In this document: positions 1 through 7,880 of the stretch, one piece after another
How positions within the stretch are numbered: the stretch's first letter is position 1
How the letters are laid out: every line of letters begins with the position of its first letter
Source: Actinomycetospora succinea
GTDB lineage: Bacteria > Actinomycetota > Actinomycetes > Mycobacteriales > Pseudonocardiaceae
Assembly (NCBI RefSeq): GCF_004363095.1
Contig: NZ_SNYO01000002.1
Coordinates: 124,001 to 188,000, forward strand
DNA length: 64,000 nt
Reading direction: 5' to 3'
Made by a program: the position numbers and the translations under genes
The notes under the pieces: model-generated
What the model was told of the DNA's origin: nothing
Databases searched by the model: none
The model's input: only the letters and a program-made list of their open reading frames with translations

Positions 1-123
1 GAGCGCGTCGCGCATCTGCGGCCAGAACGCCTCGGTGAGCGCGTTGAGCTTCTCGGGCCGGTCGAGGTGGATCACCGCGACCGGGCCGTCGTCTTTCACG
101 GTGATCTCGGTGTACTCCGTCAT
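1..123 (-). CDS. Enoyl-CoA hydratase/isomerase family protein (N-terminal fragment)
   Basis: The gene runs off the left edge, so only the first 41 codons are visible. They read MTEYTEITVKDD, then GPVAVIHLDRPEKLNAL. The hydrophobic beta-strand followed by LxRPEKxNAL is the classic opening of crotonase-fold proteins. Members hydrate or isomerise enoyl-CoA thioesters in the cytoplasm. Its ATG overlaps the TGA of the upstream carboxylase beta subunit (ATGA), so the two are translationally coupled and probably act in one pathway, as in leucine or acyclic-terpene degradation where a carboxylated enoyl-CoA is then hydrated. The substrate cannot be read from this fragment. Confidence 0.85.
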   Translation of the reverse strand, partial: MTEYTEITVKDDGPVAVIHLDRPEKLNALTEAFWPQMRDAL

Positions 124-1721
124 GGCCGAGCTCCCGTCCGGTGCGGCCGCTCGCCCCACGCGATCTCGATGCTGGTGGCGATCACGTGCCGGGTGGACGC
201 CGGCGCGATGACGTCGTCGAGCGAGAGGTGCGCGGCGGCCTCCCACGGCTCGGACTCGGCGACCCACTCGGCGGTCAGCTCGGCGGCGCGGGCGTCGCGG
301 GCCTCCGGGCCCTCGTCCTCGAGCAGGCGGTCGAGCGCGCGGCGGTGCACGGTGCGGATGCCGGTCTCGGGCGCCATGAACCCCATCTCGGCGGTGGGCC
401 AGGCGTAGAGGAAGTCCGGCCGGGTGGGGCGCCCGCCCATGGCGAAGTGCCCGCCGCCGTAGGCCTTGCGCAGCACGACGCCGACGCGCGGGACCGTGGC
501 CCGGGCGATGCGCGAGACCGTGCGCTCGTAGGCGTGCAGGATGCCGGCGCGCTCGGCCTGGCTGCCGATCATCAGGCCCGGCACGTCGTGCAGGAACACG
601 AGCGGCAGCCCGAAGGTGTCGCAGAGGTCGACGAAGTCGTGCTCCTTGGCCAGCGACTCGGGGTCGAGCGCGCCGGCGCGGACCAGGGGCTGGTTGGCGA
701 CGATCCCCACCGGCCGGCCCTCGATCCGGGCGAGCGCGCACAGCAGGCTCGGGCCCCACCCGTCCGCCCATGGCAGCACCGACTCGGCGTCGGCGACGCC
801 GGCGATCACCTCGCGCATGTCGTAGCCCGCGCGGGCGCCGGTGGGCACGACGTCGGCGAGGTCGGTGCGGGCGGGCGCCACGGAGTCGCTCACCGGGGCG
901 GGCAGCGCGGCGTTGGACGGCAGGTACGACAGGAACGCGCCGAGCGCGGCGAGCGCGTCGCGCTCGGTGTCGACGACGAGGTGCGCGTTGCCGGCGGCCG
1001 TCGCGGCCTCGGGGCCGCCGAGCTCGTCGTCGGACACGCGCTCGCCGATCGCGGGCTCGACCACCGACGGCCCCGACAGGGCCACCGACGACCCGCGGGT
1101 CATGACGACGTAGTGCGCCGTGGCGGCGTGCAGGGCCGAGTCGCCGTAGCTCGGGCCGAGCACGGCGGCCGCGCGCGGGACCGCGGGCGAGCCGTCGGTG
1201 GCGCCGAGGAAGCTCGTGAAGTCCAGGGGCAGGCCGGAGAACCGCCAGCCCATGACGTCGGGCATGCGGCCGCCGTCGGCGTCGCAGAGCAGCACCAGCG
1301 GGAACCCGCCGCGCTGGGCGTGCTCGATGAGGCGGCCCTGCTTGCGCATGCTGATCGGCGCGGTGGTCCCGGCGACGGCCGTCGCGTCGATGCCGATCAC
1401 GCCGACCCGGCGCCCGTCGAGCGTGCCGAACCCGGTGACGACGGCGTCACCGGGCACCGGCTTCTCGCGCCGGATCTCCGGCTCGGCGAGCGCCCCGATC
1501 TCGAACCAGGTCCCCGCGTCCACGAGCCGCGCGACCCGCTCGCGCACCGTCATCCGGCCCGACGCGTGGTGCCGCGCGATCGCCTGCTCGCCGCCCATGG
1601 CCTCGGCGGCGGCGCGGCGGCGGTCGAGCTCGGCGTGCGCGGCGTCCATGCCCGCGCGTGAGGTGGACACGCCGTTCGCGCGCCCCCCGGCGTGCTCGAC
1701 CGGCACGATGGCCTCCCGCAT
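120..1721 (-). CDS. Acyl-CoA carboxylase beta (carboxyltransferase) subunit
   Basis: 533 residues, normal for AccD/PccB/MccB-type carboxyltransferases. They move CO2 from carboxybiotin to an acyl-CoA. The N-terminal half carries ERVARLVDAGTWFEIG and a glycine-rich GIDATAVAGTTAPISMRKQG stretch. The C-terminal half carries KAYGGGHFAMGG around residue 420, a typical CoA/biotin-binding loop. The N-terminal segment (EHAGGRANGVSTSRAGMDAAHAELDRRR) is usual for the family. It is divergent from the biotin carboxylase/BCCP subunit, with a shared operator region between them, and coupled by ATGA to a crotonase. Substrate may be methylcrotonyl-, geranyl- or propionyl-CoA; sequence alone does not decide. 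Confidence 0.92.
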   Translation of the reverse strand: MREAIVPVEHAGGRANGVSTSRAGMDAAHAELDRRRAAAEAMGGEQAIARHHASGRMTVRERVARLVDAGTWFEIGALAEPEIRREKPVPGDAVVTGFGTLDGRRVGVIGIDATAVAGTTAPISMRKQGRLIEHAQRGGFPLVLLCDADGGRMPDVMGWRFSGLPLDFTSFLGATDGSPAVPRAAAVLGPSYGDSALHAATAHYVVMTRGSSVALSGPSVVEPAIGERVSDDELGGPEAATAAGNAHLVVDTERDALAALGAFLSYLPSNAALPAPVSDSVAPARTDLADVVPTGARAGYDMREVIAGVADAESVLPWADGWGPSLLCALARIEGRPVGIVANQPLVRAGALDPESLAKEHDFVDLCDTFGLPLVFLHDVPGLMIGSQAERAGILHAYERTVSRIARATVPRVGVVLRKAYGGGHFAMGGRPTRPDFLYAWPTAEMGFMAPETGIRTVHRRALDRLLEDEGPEARDARAAELTAEWVAESEPWEAAAHLSLDDVIAPASTRHVIATSIEIAWGERPHRTGARP

Positions 1722-1725
1722 GACG

Positions 1726-1776
1726 TGACGTGGCTCTCGCGGCGACGGTAATCTACCATCCGGCCGTTTGGTAGAT
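1726..1776 (+). promoter_or_regulatory. Divergent acc promoter with TetR-type operator
   Basis: Between the divergent carboxylase genes lies a perfect inverted repeat: ATCTACCA at 1751-1758 and TGGTAGAT at 1769-1776, 10 bp apart. A plausible rightward promoter is TGACGT (1726-1731), a 17 bp spacer, and TAATCT (1749-1754), so the operator overlaps the -10 element and a bound repressor would block initiation. The right half (CGTTTGGTA) recurs upstream of the P450 operon and the FAD-oxidoreductase operon, and in related form upstream of the TetR gene. Operator function is inferred from symmetry and recurrence. Confidence 0.65.
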
Positions 1777-1795
1777 GAGTTCTCGGGAGGTCGCC

Positions 1796-3496
1796 ATGCT
1801 CGGCTCCGTCCTCGTCGCCAACCGGGGTGAGGTGGCCGTCCGGATCGTGCGCGCCTGCCGCGAACTGGGGCTGCGCTCGATCGTGGTGCACACCGACGTC
1901 GACGCCGGGTCGCTGGCGGTGCGCGTCGCCGACGACGCCGTGCCCGTGGCCTCCTACCTGGACGTCGACGCCGTCGTGCGCGCGGCGCTCGACGGCGGGG
2001 TCGGGGCGGTGCACCCCGGCTACGGCCTGCTCGCCGAGGACGCCGGGTTCGCGCGGGCGGTGGTCGAGGCCGGGCTGGTGTTCGTGGGCCCGCCGGCCGA
2101 CGTCGTCGCGGCGATGGGCGACAAGGTGCGCGCGCGGGCGCTGGCGCGCGAGGCCGGGGTGCCGGTGCTTCCCGGGAGCGACGGGCCGGTGGAGGCCGAT
2201 CTCGCGCGCGCCGCCGCCGCCGAGATCGGCTTCCCGCTCCTGGTCAAGGCCGCGCACGGCGGCGGCGGGCGGGGCATGCGCGTCGTCGCCGGGCCCGCCG
2301 ACCTCGACGACGCCCTGGCCGCCGCCGGGCGCGAGGCGGCCGCGGCGTTCGGGCGCGGCGAGGTGTTCCTCGAGCGCCACGTCGCCCGCGCGCGCCACGT
2401 CGAGGTGCAGGTGCTCGCCGACCACCACGGCGCGGTGGCCGTCCTCGGCGACCGCGACTGCACCGTGCAGCGCCGCCACCAGAAACTGCTCGAGGAGGCC
2501 CCGGCGCCGGACCTGCCCGTCCGCGACGAGCTCCACGCGGCGGCACGTCGCCTCGCGGACGGCGTCGGGTACCGGGGGGCGGGCACCGTCGAGTTCCTGC
2601 TCGACCGCGACACCGGCGCGCCCGCGTTCCTCGAGATGAACACCCGGCTGCAGGTCGAGCACGGCGTCACCGAGCTGGTCACGGGCGTCGACCTCGTCGT
2701 CGCCCAGCTCCGGCTCGCGGCCGGGGAGACGCTGCACGACGTCCTCGGCACCGTCGAGGTGCGCGGCCACGCGATCCAGGCCCGCATCGCCGCCGAGGAC
2801 CCGGGGGCGGGGTTCGTGCCGTCCCCCGGGCGGATCAGCGACCTCCGGGTCCCGACCGGGCCTTGGGTCCGCGCCGACCTCGGCGTCGAGGCCGGCGACA
2901 CCGTGCCCCGCGACTACGACTCGCTGCTCGGCAAGGTCCTCGCCTGGGGCCCCGACCGCGCGACGGCGGTGACCCGTCTCGCCGGCGGGCTCGACGACCT
3001 CGTGGTCGCCGGCGTGCCCACCACGGCGTCGTACCTGCGCACGGTGCTCGACCGCCCCGAGTACGCGGCCGTGGCCCACGACACCGGCAGCGTGGAGCGG
3101 GACTGGGCACCGTCGCCGACGCCCGCCTCGCCCGCGGCCGCGGCCTCCACGACACGCTCGATCCGCCTCGCCACCGACCGCGGCCCGCTGACCCTGCGCG
3201 TCCCGCGCCACCGGGGCGACGCCGTCGTCACCGAGGCCGCGGCCCCGTCGGCCGACGCCCCGTCCGCCGCCGCGGCCACCGGCGACCCCGTCGCGCCGAT
3301 GGACGCCACCGTCGTCGACGTCGCGGTGAAGGCGGGCGACGACGTGGCCGCCGGCGCGGTCCTCGTCGTGCTCGAGGCGATGAAGATGGAGCTGCCCGTG
3401 CGCGCGCCGCACGCGGCACGCGTCGACGCCGTGCACGTGGCGCCCGGCGACCGCGTGACGGCGGGGAGCGCGCTGGTGGTGATGGGCGCGCCATGA
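1796..3496 (+). CDS. Acyl-CoA carboxylase alpha subunit (biotin carboxylase + biotin carrier)
   Basis: 566 residues. Biotin carboxylase domain first: VLVANRGEVAVRI at the N-terminus, the ATP-grasp glycine loop HGGGGRGM near residue 155, and EMNTRLQVEH near 280. A C-terminal biotinyl domain ends with EAMKM, whose lysine (about K530) is the biotinylation site. It carboxylates biotin with ATP and bicarbonate and hands CO2 to the divergently encoded beta subunit. The start at 1796 has GGGAGG 5 bp upstream; an in-frame ATG at 1775 lies inside the operator and lacks a ribosome site. It is somewhat shorter than MccA/AtuF proteins (~650 residues), so the middle domain is reduced. Confidence 0.93.
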   Translation: MLGSVLVANRGEVAVRIVRACRELGLRSIVVHTDVDAGSLAVRVADDAVPVASYLDVDAVVRAALDGGVGAVHPGYGLLAEDAGFARAVVEAGLVFVGPPADVVAAMGDKVRARALAREAGVPVLPGSDGPVEADLARAAAAEIGFPLLVKAAHGGGGRGMRVVAGPADLDDALAAAGREAAAAFGRGEVFLERHVARARHVEVQVLADHHGAVAVLGDRDCTVQRRHQKLLEEAPAPDLPVRDELHAAARRLADGVGYRGAGTVEFLLDRDTGAPAFLEMNTRLQVEHGVTELVTGVDLVVAQLRLAAGETLHDVLGTVEVRGHAIQARIAAEDPGAGFVPSPGRISDLRVPTGPWVRADLGVEAGDTVPRDYDSLLGKVLAWGPDRATAVTRLAGGLDDLVVAGVPTTASYLRTVLDRPEYAAVAHDTGSVERDWAPSPTPASPAAAASTTRSIRLATDRGPLTLRVPRHRGDAVVTEAAAPSADAPSAAAATGDPVAPMDATVVDVAVKAGDDVAAGAVLVVLEAMKMELPVRAPHAARVDAVHVAPGDRVTAGSALVVMGAP

Positions 3497-3516
3497 TCAA
3501 CGCGGACTTAGCGCGC

Positions 3517-3548
3517 GGAGAAGCAGCGAACAGGCCGTTCGCTGCTCC
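3517..3548. terminator. Hairpin between convergent carboxylase and TetR genes
   Basis: AGCAGCGAAC (3522-3531) pairs perfectly with GTTCGCTGCT (3537-3546) around a 5-base loop, and GGAG at 3517-3520 can extend the stem. It sits exactly between the two convergent stop codons. There is no U-run, as is usual in actinomycetes. A bidirectional terminator is the simplest reading. Confidence 0.6.
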
Positions 3549-4220
3549 CTACGCGCCGACCACGGCGCCGCGGGCGGCGAGGACCTCGGCCGTCGCGACG
3601 CCGTGCACGGCCATCGCGGCGAGCTGGACGCCGATCTCCTCGGGCGTCGAGGGGCCGTCGGCGCGGAACCAGCGGTAGACCCAGTTCGTCGACCCGAGGA
3701 TCGACAGCCCGGCGACGCGCGGGTCGACGTCGGGGCGGGCGAGGCCGTCGCGCTGCGCCTCGGCGACGAGGTCGCGGAACACGCCCTGGTAGGCGTGGCC
3801 GCTGCCGAGGATCTCCTCGCGGCGGGCGGTGGGCAGCGACTCGAGCTCGTGGAGGAACACGGCGGTCGGCACGAGGTTGCGGCACGCGTGCTCGACGTGG
3901 GCGCGGATGGTGCGCTCGAGGCGGTCCAGGGGGTCGCCGGGGCCCTGCGAGGCGGAGGAGACCACGGCGAAGCCCTCGCGGTGGACCTCGCTGATCACCT
4001 CGAAGAGCAGGTCCTCCTTGGACTGGATGTAGTAGTACAGGCTGCCCTTGAGCATGCCGAGGCGGTCGGCGATGTCCTGCAGGGAGGCGCCGTCGTAGCC
4101 CTTCTCGTAGAACATCTGGGTGGCCACCTCGAGGAGCTGGGCCCAGCGCTCCTCCCGGGGCTTGCGCTCCCCGGCGGCCCGGCGCTCGCTGCGCCCGGCC
4201 GGGCGGCGGTCCTGTGCCAT
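3549..4220 (-). CDS. TetR/AcrR family transcriptional regulator
   Basis: 223 residues, a usual TetR length. The N-terminal DNA-binding domain (about residues 20-70) shows AQLLEVATQMFYEKGYDG, then SLQDIADRLGMLKGSLYYYI and SKEDLL, the canonical TetR helix-turn-helix. The C-terminal part should bind the inducer. The start at 4220 has AGGAG 8 bp upstream; an in-frame start 16 codons earlier has no ribosome site. It lies at the end of the leftward P450-to-ligase operon and next to the carboxylase alpha gene. A site nearly identical to the P450 operator lies upstream of it, so autoregulation and control of the surrounding catabolic genes are likely; acyl-CoA esters are plausible ligands. Confidence 0.93.
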   Translation of the reverse strand: MAQDRRPAGRSERRAAGERKPREERWAQLLEVATQMFYEKGYDGASLQDIADRLGMLKGSLYYYIQSKEDLLFEVISEVHREGFAVVSSASQGPGDPLDRLERTIRAHVEHACRNLVPTAVFLHELESLPTARREEILGSGHAYQGVFRDLVAEAQRDGLARPDVDPRVAGLSILGSTNWVYRWFRADGPSTPEEIGVQLAAMAVHGVATAEVLAARGAVVGA

Positions 4221-4288
4221 GTGCTCTGCTCCTGGTGTTCGCTCTCCACCACGGGTCGAGCTCCGCAAGCTTCGTCTCCCGCCTGACC

Positions 4289-4306
4289 ACCATACGGTCG
4301 GTAGGT
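4289..4306 (-). promoter_or_regulatory. TetR operator (autoregulatory)
   Basis: Read on the minus strand the site is ACCTACCGACCGTATGGT, 69 bp upstream of the TetR start. It matches the site before the P450 operon (ACCTACCGATCGTTTGGT) at 16 of 18 positions. It falls between the end of the acyl-CoA ligase gene and the TetR gene. Confidence 0.6.
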
Positions 4307-4320
4307 ACGCGCCGCGCAGC

Positions 4321-5859
4321 TTACCCCGCCGTCAGGTGACGCCGCGACATCCGCGGCGCCTCGGTCACGCCCCGCGCGGCGAGGTCGGCGGCGATCCGCT
4401 CGCGCAGCACCCCTTTCTGCACCTTGGTGCCCGACATCGGCCACGCGTCGACGAACTCGAGGTAGCGCGGGGCCTTGAACGTCGCGAGCGTCGCCAGGCA
4501 GTGGTCGAGGAGCTCGCGGCCCAGCGCGTCGGTGTCCGCGTCCCGGAACGCCGGCGCCAGCTCGACGTACGCCGCGGCCACCTCGCCGAGCCGCGCGTCG
4601 GGCGCGCCGACCACCGCCACCACGCCGACCGCCGGGTGCTCGGCGAGCCGGCCCTCGACCTCCGCCGCGGCGACGTTCTCCCCGCCGACCTTGAGCATGT
4701 CCTTGAGCCTGCTGACGAACGTGAACCGCCCGGCGGCGTCGCGGCGCACCAGGTCGCCGGTGTGGAACCAGCCCTCGGCGTCGATCCGCTCGGCCGTGGT
4801 CTCCGGGTCGCCGTGGTAGTACGCCATCCGCGAGACCCCGCGGTGCAGGAACTCCCCGATCTCGCCCGGCCCGCACTCGCGTCCGGTCTCCGGATCGCGG
4901 ACCGTCGCCTCCATGTCCCGCAGCGGCACGCCGCTCGTGCCCGCGCGGGCCTCGGGCGGGTCGTCGACCGACCCCACGCAGCAGAACCCGGCTGACTCGG
5001 TGCCACCGAGGCACGAGATCTGGACAGACCCGGGCATCCGCGCCTGCATCGCGGCCATCCGCTCGGCCGGCCCGACGTTGATCACGGTGCGCAGGTCGGG
5101 CACGAGCGCCGGGTCGTAGGCCGGGTGGTCGAGCACCGGCAGCCAGATCGTGTCGAACGCCGGGAACGCGACGCTCGCGCGCTCGTCGACGAGCTGGCGC
5201 CAGGCGGTGTCCGGCGTGAACGCCCCGACGTGCACGAGCGTGCAGCCGGCGGCGAGCGAGCCCGTGAGCAGGTCGATCCCGCCGCAGTGGTGCAGCGGCA
5301 GCGGCGTCCAGAACCGGTCGTCGGGCGTCAGCCGCAGCCGCTCGACGAGGTTCTCGCCCAGTGCCGTGTACGCGCCGTGGGTGTGCACGCAGCCGCGCGG
5401 GCGCGACGTCGTGCCCGACGTGTAGAGCAGGATCATCGGGTCGTCGGGAGTGACGGCGACGTCGGGGACGTCGCCGTTCCCGGCGATCTCGTCCGGCGTG
5501 ACCGCGCCCGGCCCCGCGAGGGACAGCAGCTCCGGCGACGCGACGACGACGGCGGGCTCGGCGTCCCCGCGCAGCCACGCGGTCTCGTCCGCGGTGCCCC
5601 GCGGGTTCACCGGCGTCGGGATCGCGCCGAGCATCGTCGCCCCGACGATGCCGGCGACGGCGTCGAGCCCGCTCGGCAGGACGAGCAGCACCCGGTCGCC
5701 GCGCCGCACCCCGCGCGCGTGCAGGCCCGCCGCCCAGGCCCGGGCGGTACCCCGCAGGGAGGGCCAGCTCGCGCGCTCCGCCGGGAACGCGACCTCCCGC
5801 GTCGGCGACCGCGCCACCGCGTCGTCGAGCAGCTGCGGCAGGGTGCGGAGCACCCTCAC
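4321..5859 (-). CDS. Acyl-CoA synthetase (AMP-dependent ligase)
   Basis: 512 residues of the ANL superfamily: activates a carboxylic acid to acyl-AMP and then acyl-CoA. The nucleotide loop near residue 143 reads YTSGTTSRPRG, so the usual TSGTTGxPKG has Gly and Lys replaced by Ser and Arg. Other core motifs are present: GWFHTGDLVRRD near 363, SRLKDMLKVGGENV, and the C-terminal GTKVQKG that holds the catalytic lysine. Translation probably starts at GTG 5859, which overlaps the upstream SnoaL-like stop (GTGA). Last structural gene of the operon before the TetR gene. The altered loop could change nucleotide handling but does not by itself indicate an inactive enzyme. Confidence 0.9.
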   Translation of the reverse strand: MRVLRTLPQLLDDAVARSPTREVAFPAERASWPSLRGTARAWAAGLHARGVRRGDRVLLVLPSGLDAVAGIVGATMLGAIPTPVNPRGTADETAWLRGDAEPAVVVASPELLSLAGPGAVTPDEIAGNGDVPDVAVTPDDPMILLYTSGTTSRPRGCVHTHGAYTALGENLVERLRLTPDDRFWTPLPLHHCGGIDLLTGSLAAGCTLVHVGAFTPDTAWRQLVDERASVAFPAFDTIWLPVLDHPAYDPALVPDLRTVINVGPAERMAAMQARMPGSVQISCLGGTESAGFCCVGSVDDPPEARAGTSGVPLRDMEATVRDPETGRECGPGEIGEFLHRGVSRMAYYHGDPETTAERIDAEGWFHTGDLVRRDAAGRFTFVSRLKDMLKVGGENVAAAEVEGRLAEHPAVGVVAVVGAPDARLGEVAAAYVELAPAFRDADTDALGRELLDHCLATLATFKAPRYLEFVDAWPMSGTKVQKGVLRERIAADLAARGVTEAPRMSRRHLTAG

Positions 5860-6296
5860 GTCGGGACCTCCTGCCCCGGCATCGTCACCGTGCCGCCGAG
5901 CGCCTCGACGAGCGTGACGGGGTCGAAGTACTCGGCGAACCACGTGATCGCGCCGCCGCGCACCCGGAACCGCGCGATGTAGGAGTTCCGGTACGGCCGG
6001 TCGGTGGCGAGGATGCGGGCGTCGCTGGCGTACTGCGCGACGATCGAGCCCGGGTCGTCGGCCAGCGCGTCGAGCCGGTAGTCGTGGAAGCGCAGCGGCG
6101 TGATCATCGCCGGCATCCCGGCGAAGAACGCGGTGACGTCCGCCTTGCCCTCGACCCGCCGCGGGAAGCCGGGCGGGGCGTAGGGCAGGTCCATGACGAC
6201 GTCGTCGGCGAGCGTGTCCGCGAGCGCCTCGAGGTCCAGCGCGCCGACCGCGTCGAGATAGGCGCGCACGACCTCGTCGGCGTCGGAGGAGCTCAT
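5856..6296 (-). CDS. SnoaL-like (NTF2-fold) protein
   Basis: 146 residues. The pattern EVVRAYLDAVGALDLEALAD, then a VVMDLPYAPPGFPRRVEGK strand-loop and a C-terminal YIARFRVRGGAITWFAEYFD, is typical of SnoaL-like polyketide cyclase/isomerase folds, where a small alpha+beta cone encloses a substrate pocket. Such proteins act as isomerases, dehydratases or epoxide hydrolases; no specific reaction can be assigned. Start at ATG 6296 overlaps the upstream gene's stop (ATGA), and its own stop overlaps the ligase start, so it is cotranslated with both. It directly follows a second SnoaL-like gene. Confidence 0.85.
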   Translation of the reverse strand: MSSSDADEVVRAYLDAVGALDLEALADTLADDVVMDLPYAPPGFPRRVEGKADVTAFFAGMPAMITPLRFHDYRLDALADDPGSIVAQYASDARILATDRPYRNSYIARFRVRGGAITWFAEYFDPVTLVEALGGTVTMPGQEVPT

Positions 6297-6718
6297 GCCT
6301 CGAACCCCTCCATCTGCGGGGTCGTCAACGGCGTGATCACGCGGCTGGCGATCTTCCACCCGCTCGCCGTGCGCCGGTAGGTGTCGACGTTGAGTGCCGC
6401 CGCCTTGATCGACGCCCCGGTCGTCGTCCTCCCCTCGGCCAGCACGTAGTTCGTGCCGTGCGCGTGGTCGTCGTCGTCGAACTCGACGACGTGGTTGGTC
6501 ATGAGGTGGAACTGCTCGGCCATCGAGCCGGCGTCGCGCTCGAAGAACGCGAGGACCTGCTCGCGGCCCTCGTAGCGCTCCAGGCCGACGCCCGTCGCGT
6601 CCCAGACGGCGTCGTCGGTGTAGGCGGAGAGGGCCTCCTTGGGGTCGAAGCGGTCGAGGCCCCGGGCGTAGAGGTGGGTGGCCTGGACGATCTCGGCGCG
6701 GTCGTTCGCGTCGGGCAT
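6293..6718 (-). CDS. SnoaL-like (NTF2-fold) protein
   Basis: 141 residues with RAEIVQATHLYARGLDRFD, then AYTDDAVWDATG and C-terminal YRRTASGWKIASRVITPLT, the layout of SnoaL-like domains related to scytalone dehydratase and ring-hydroxylase small subunits. Likely a cytoplasmic small-molecule isomerase or dehydratase acting on an intermediate made by the neighbouring dehydrogenases. A GAGGAG ribosome site lies 8 bp before the ATG. It follows the alcohol dehydrogenase gene by 12 bp and overlaps the next SnoaL-like gene by 4 bp. Two adjacent, clearly different SnoaL proteins suggest either two steps or a heteromeric protein; neither is proven. Confidence 0.85.
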   Translation of the reverse strand: MPDANDRAEIVQATHLYARGLDRFDPKEALSAYTDDAVWDATGVGLERYEGREQVLAFFERDAGSMAEQFHLMTNHVVEFDDDDHAHGTNYVLAEGRTTTGASIKAAALNVDTYRRTASGWKIASRVITPLTTPQMEGFEA

Positions 6719-6730
6719 CGGAGCAGCTCC

Positions 6731-7849
6731 TCAGTCGTAGACGATCACGCCGCGCACGTTCTTGCCGTCGTGCATGTCGCGGAAGGCCTGGTTGATGTCG
6801 TCGAGCGAGTAGGTGCGCGTGATCAGCTCGTCGAGCTTCAGCTCGCCGCGCAGGTAGAGGTCAGCGAGCAGCGGGATGTCGGTGCGCGCGTTCGTCGTCC
6901 CGTAGAGCGAGCCCTGGATCCGCTTGCCCGAGAGCACGACGGTGAAGATGTCGAGCTTCACCTCGCGCTGCAGCGCCGGCGACACCCCGGTCAGGACGAG
7001 CACCCCGCCGCGCGTCACCAGCTGCTGCGCCTCCTCGAGCATGTCGCCCTCGACGACGCCGACGGTGAGGATCACGCGCTCGGCGCCCTGCCCGTTCGTC
7101 AGGGCGTCGACGATCTCCCGGGCCTCCGCCCAGTCCGACGCGGCGTGCGTCGCGCCGAACTCCATGGCCTTCTCGCGCTTGAAGGAGACCGGGTCGACGG
7201 CGACGATGTTCCGCGCGCCCTTGAGCCGGGCGCCCTGCACCGCGTTCATCCCGACGCCGCCGGTGCCGACGACCACCACGGTGTCGCCCAGCTGGATCTC
7301 CGCGGCGTACACCGCCGAGCCCCAGCCGGTGGGCACCCCGCACCCGATCAGCGCGGCCTTGTCCAGCGGCATGTCCTCGGGGACCTTGACCACGGCGTCG
7401 AGCGGGGCGCAGACGTACGGGCTGAAGGTGCCGAGGTAGGACATGCAGCCGACGCCCTTGCCACGCGCGTGCACGCGGTGGGTGCCGTCGGGCGCGACGC
7501 CGGAGAGCACGCCCGCGGCCAGCTCGCAGAGGCTGCCCTTGCCCTTGACGCACATCGCGCACCGCCCGCACGAGGGCAGGAACGACATGACGACGTGGTC
7601 GCCGGGCTTCACGTAGGTGACGCCGGGCCCGACCTCCTCGACGACGCCCGCCCCCTCGTGCCCGCCGAGCAGCGGCGCCCACGGCAGCGGGATGTCGCCG
7701 GTGTCGATGTGGTCGTCGGAGTGGCAGATGCCCGAGGCCGCGAGCTTGATCAGCGCCTCGTGCTCCTTGGGCGGGTCGATCTCGATGTCCTCGACGCTCC
7801 AGCCCGAGCGCGTGCCGGGCTCCCAGATGAGGGCTCCGCGGGTCTTCAT
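6731..7849 (-). CDS. NDMA-dependent (mycofactocin-associated) alcohol dehydrogenase
   Basis: 372-residue zinc alcohol dehydrogenase of the medium-chain family. Catalytic-zinc residues C42 and H64 (GHEGAG) and four structural-zinc cysteines C94, C97, C100 and C108 are present; the nucleotide motif VGTGGVGMNAVQGA lies near residue 200. Overall it matches the actinobacterial NDMA-dependent group, whose NAD is tightly bound and is re-oxidised through the peptide cofactor mycofactocin. It follows a mycofactocin-type SDR by 31 bp, which supports that reading. Probable role: oxidation of an alcohol produced by the operon's P450. Start chosen at MKTRGAL; the upstream in-frame extension overlaps the SDR gene. 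No mycofactocin biosynthesis genes are in view. Confidence 0.9.
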   Translation of the reverse strand: MKTRGALIWEPGTRSGWSVEDIEIDPPKEHEALIKLAASGICHSDDHIDTGDIPLPWAPLLGGHEGAGVVEEVGPGVTYVKPGDHVVMSFLPSCGRCAMCVKGKGSLCELAAGVLSGVAPDGTHRVHARGKGVGCMSYLGTFSPYVCAPLDAVVKVPEDMPLDKAALIGCGVPTGWGSAVYAAEIQLGDTVVVVGTGGVGMNAVQGARLKGARNIVAVDPVSFKREKAMEFGATHAASDWAEAREIVDALTNGQGAERVILTVGVVEGDMLEEAQQLVTRGGVLVLTGVSPALQREVKLDIFTVVLSGKRIQGSLYGTTNARTDIPLLADLYLRGELKLDELITRTYSLDDINQAFRDMHDGKNVRGVIVYD

Positions 7850-7880
7850 GGTCGTCTCCCCAGTTCGGTCGATGGCCTGG

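Noticed and set aside
141..1661. Long rightward open frame opposite the carboxylase beta gene
   Set aside because: It is Arg/Gly/Val-rich low-complexity sequence without a recognisable domain, and the opposite strand encodes a clear carboxyltransferase. High G+C produces such antisense frames.
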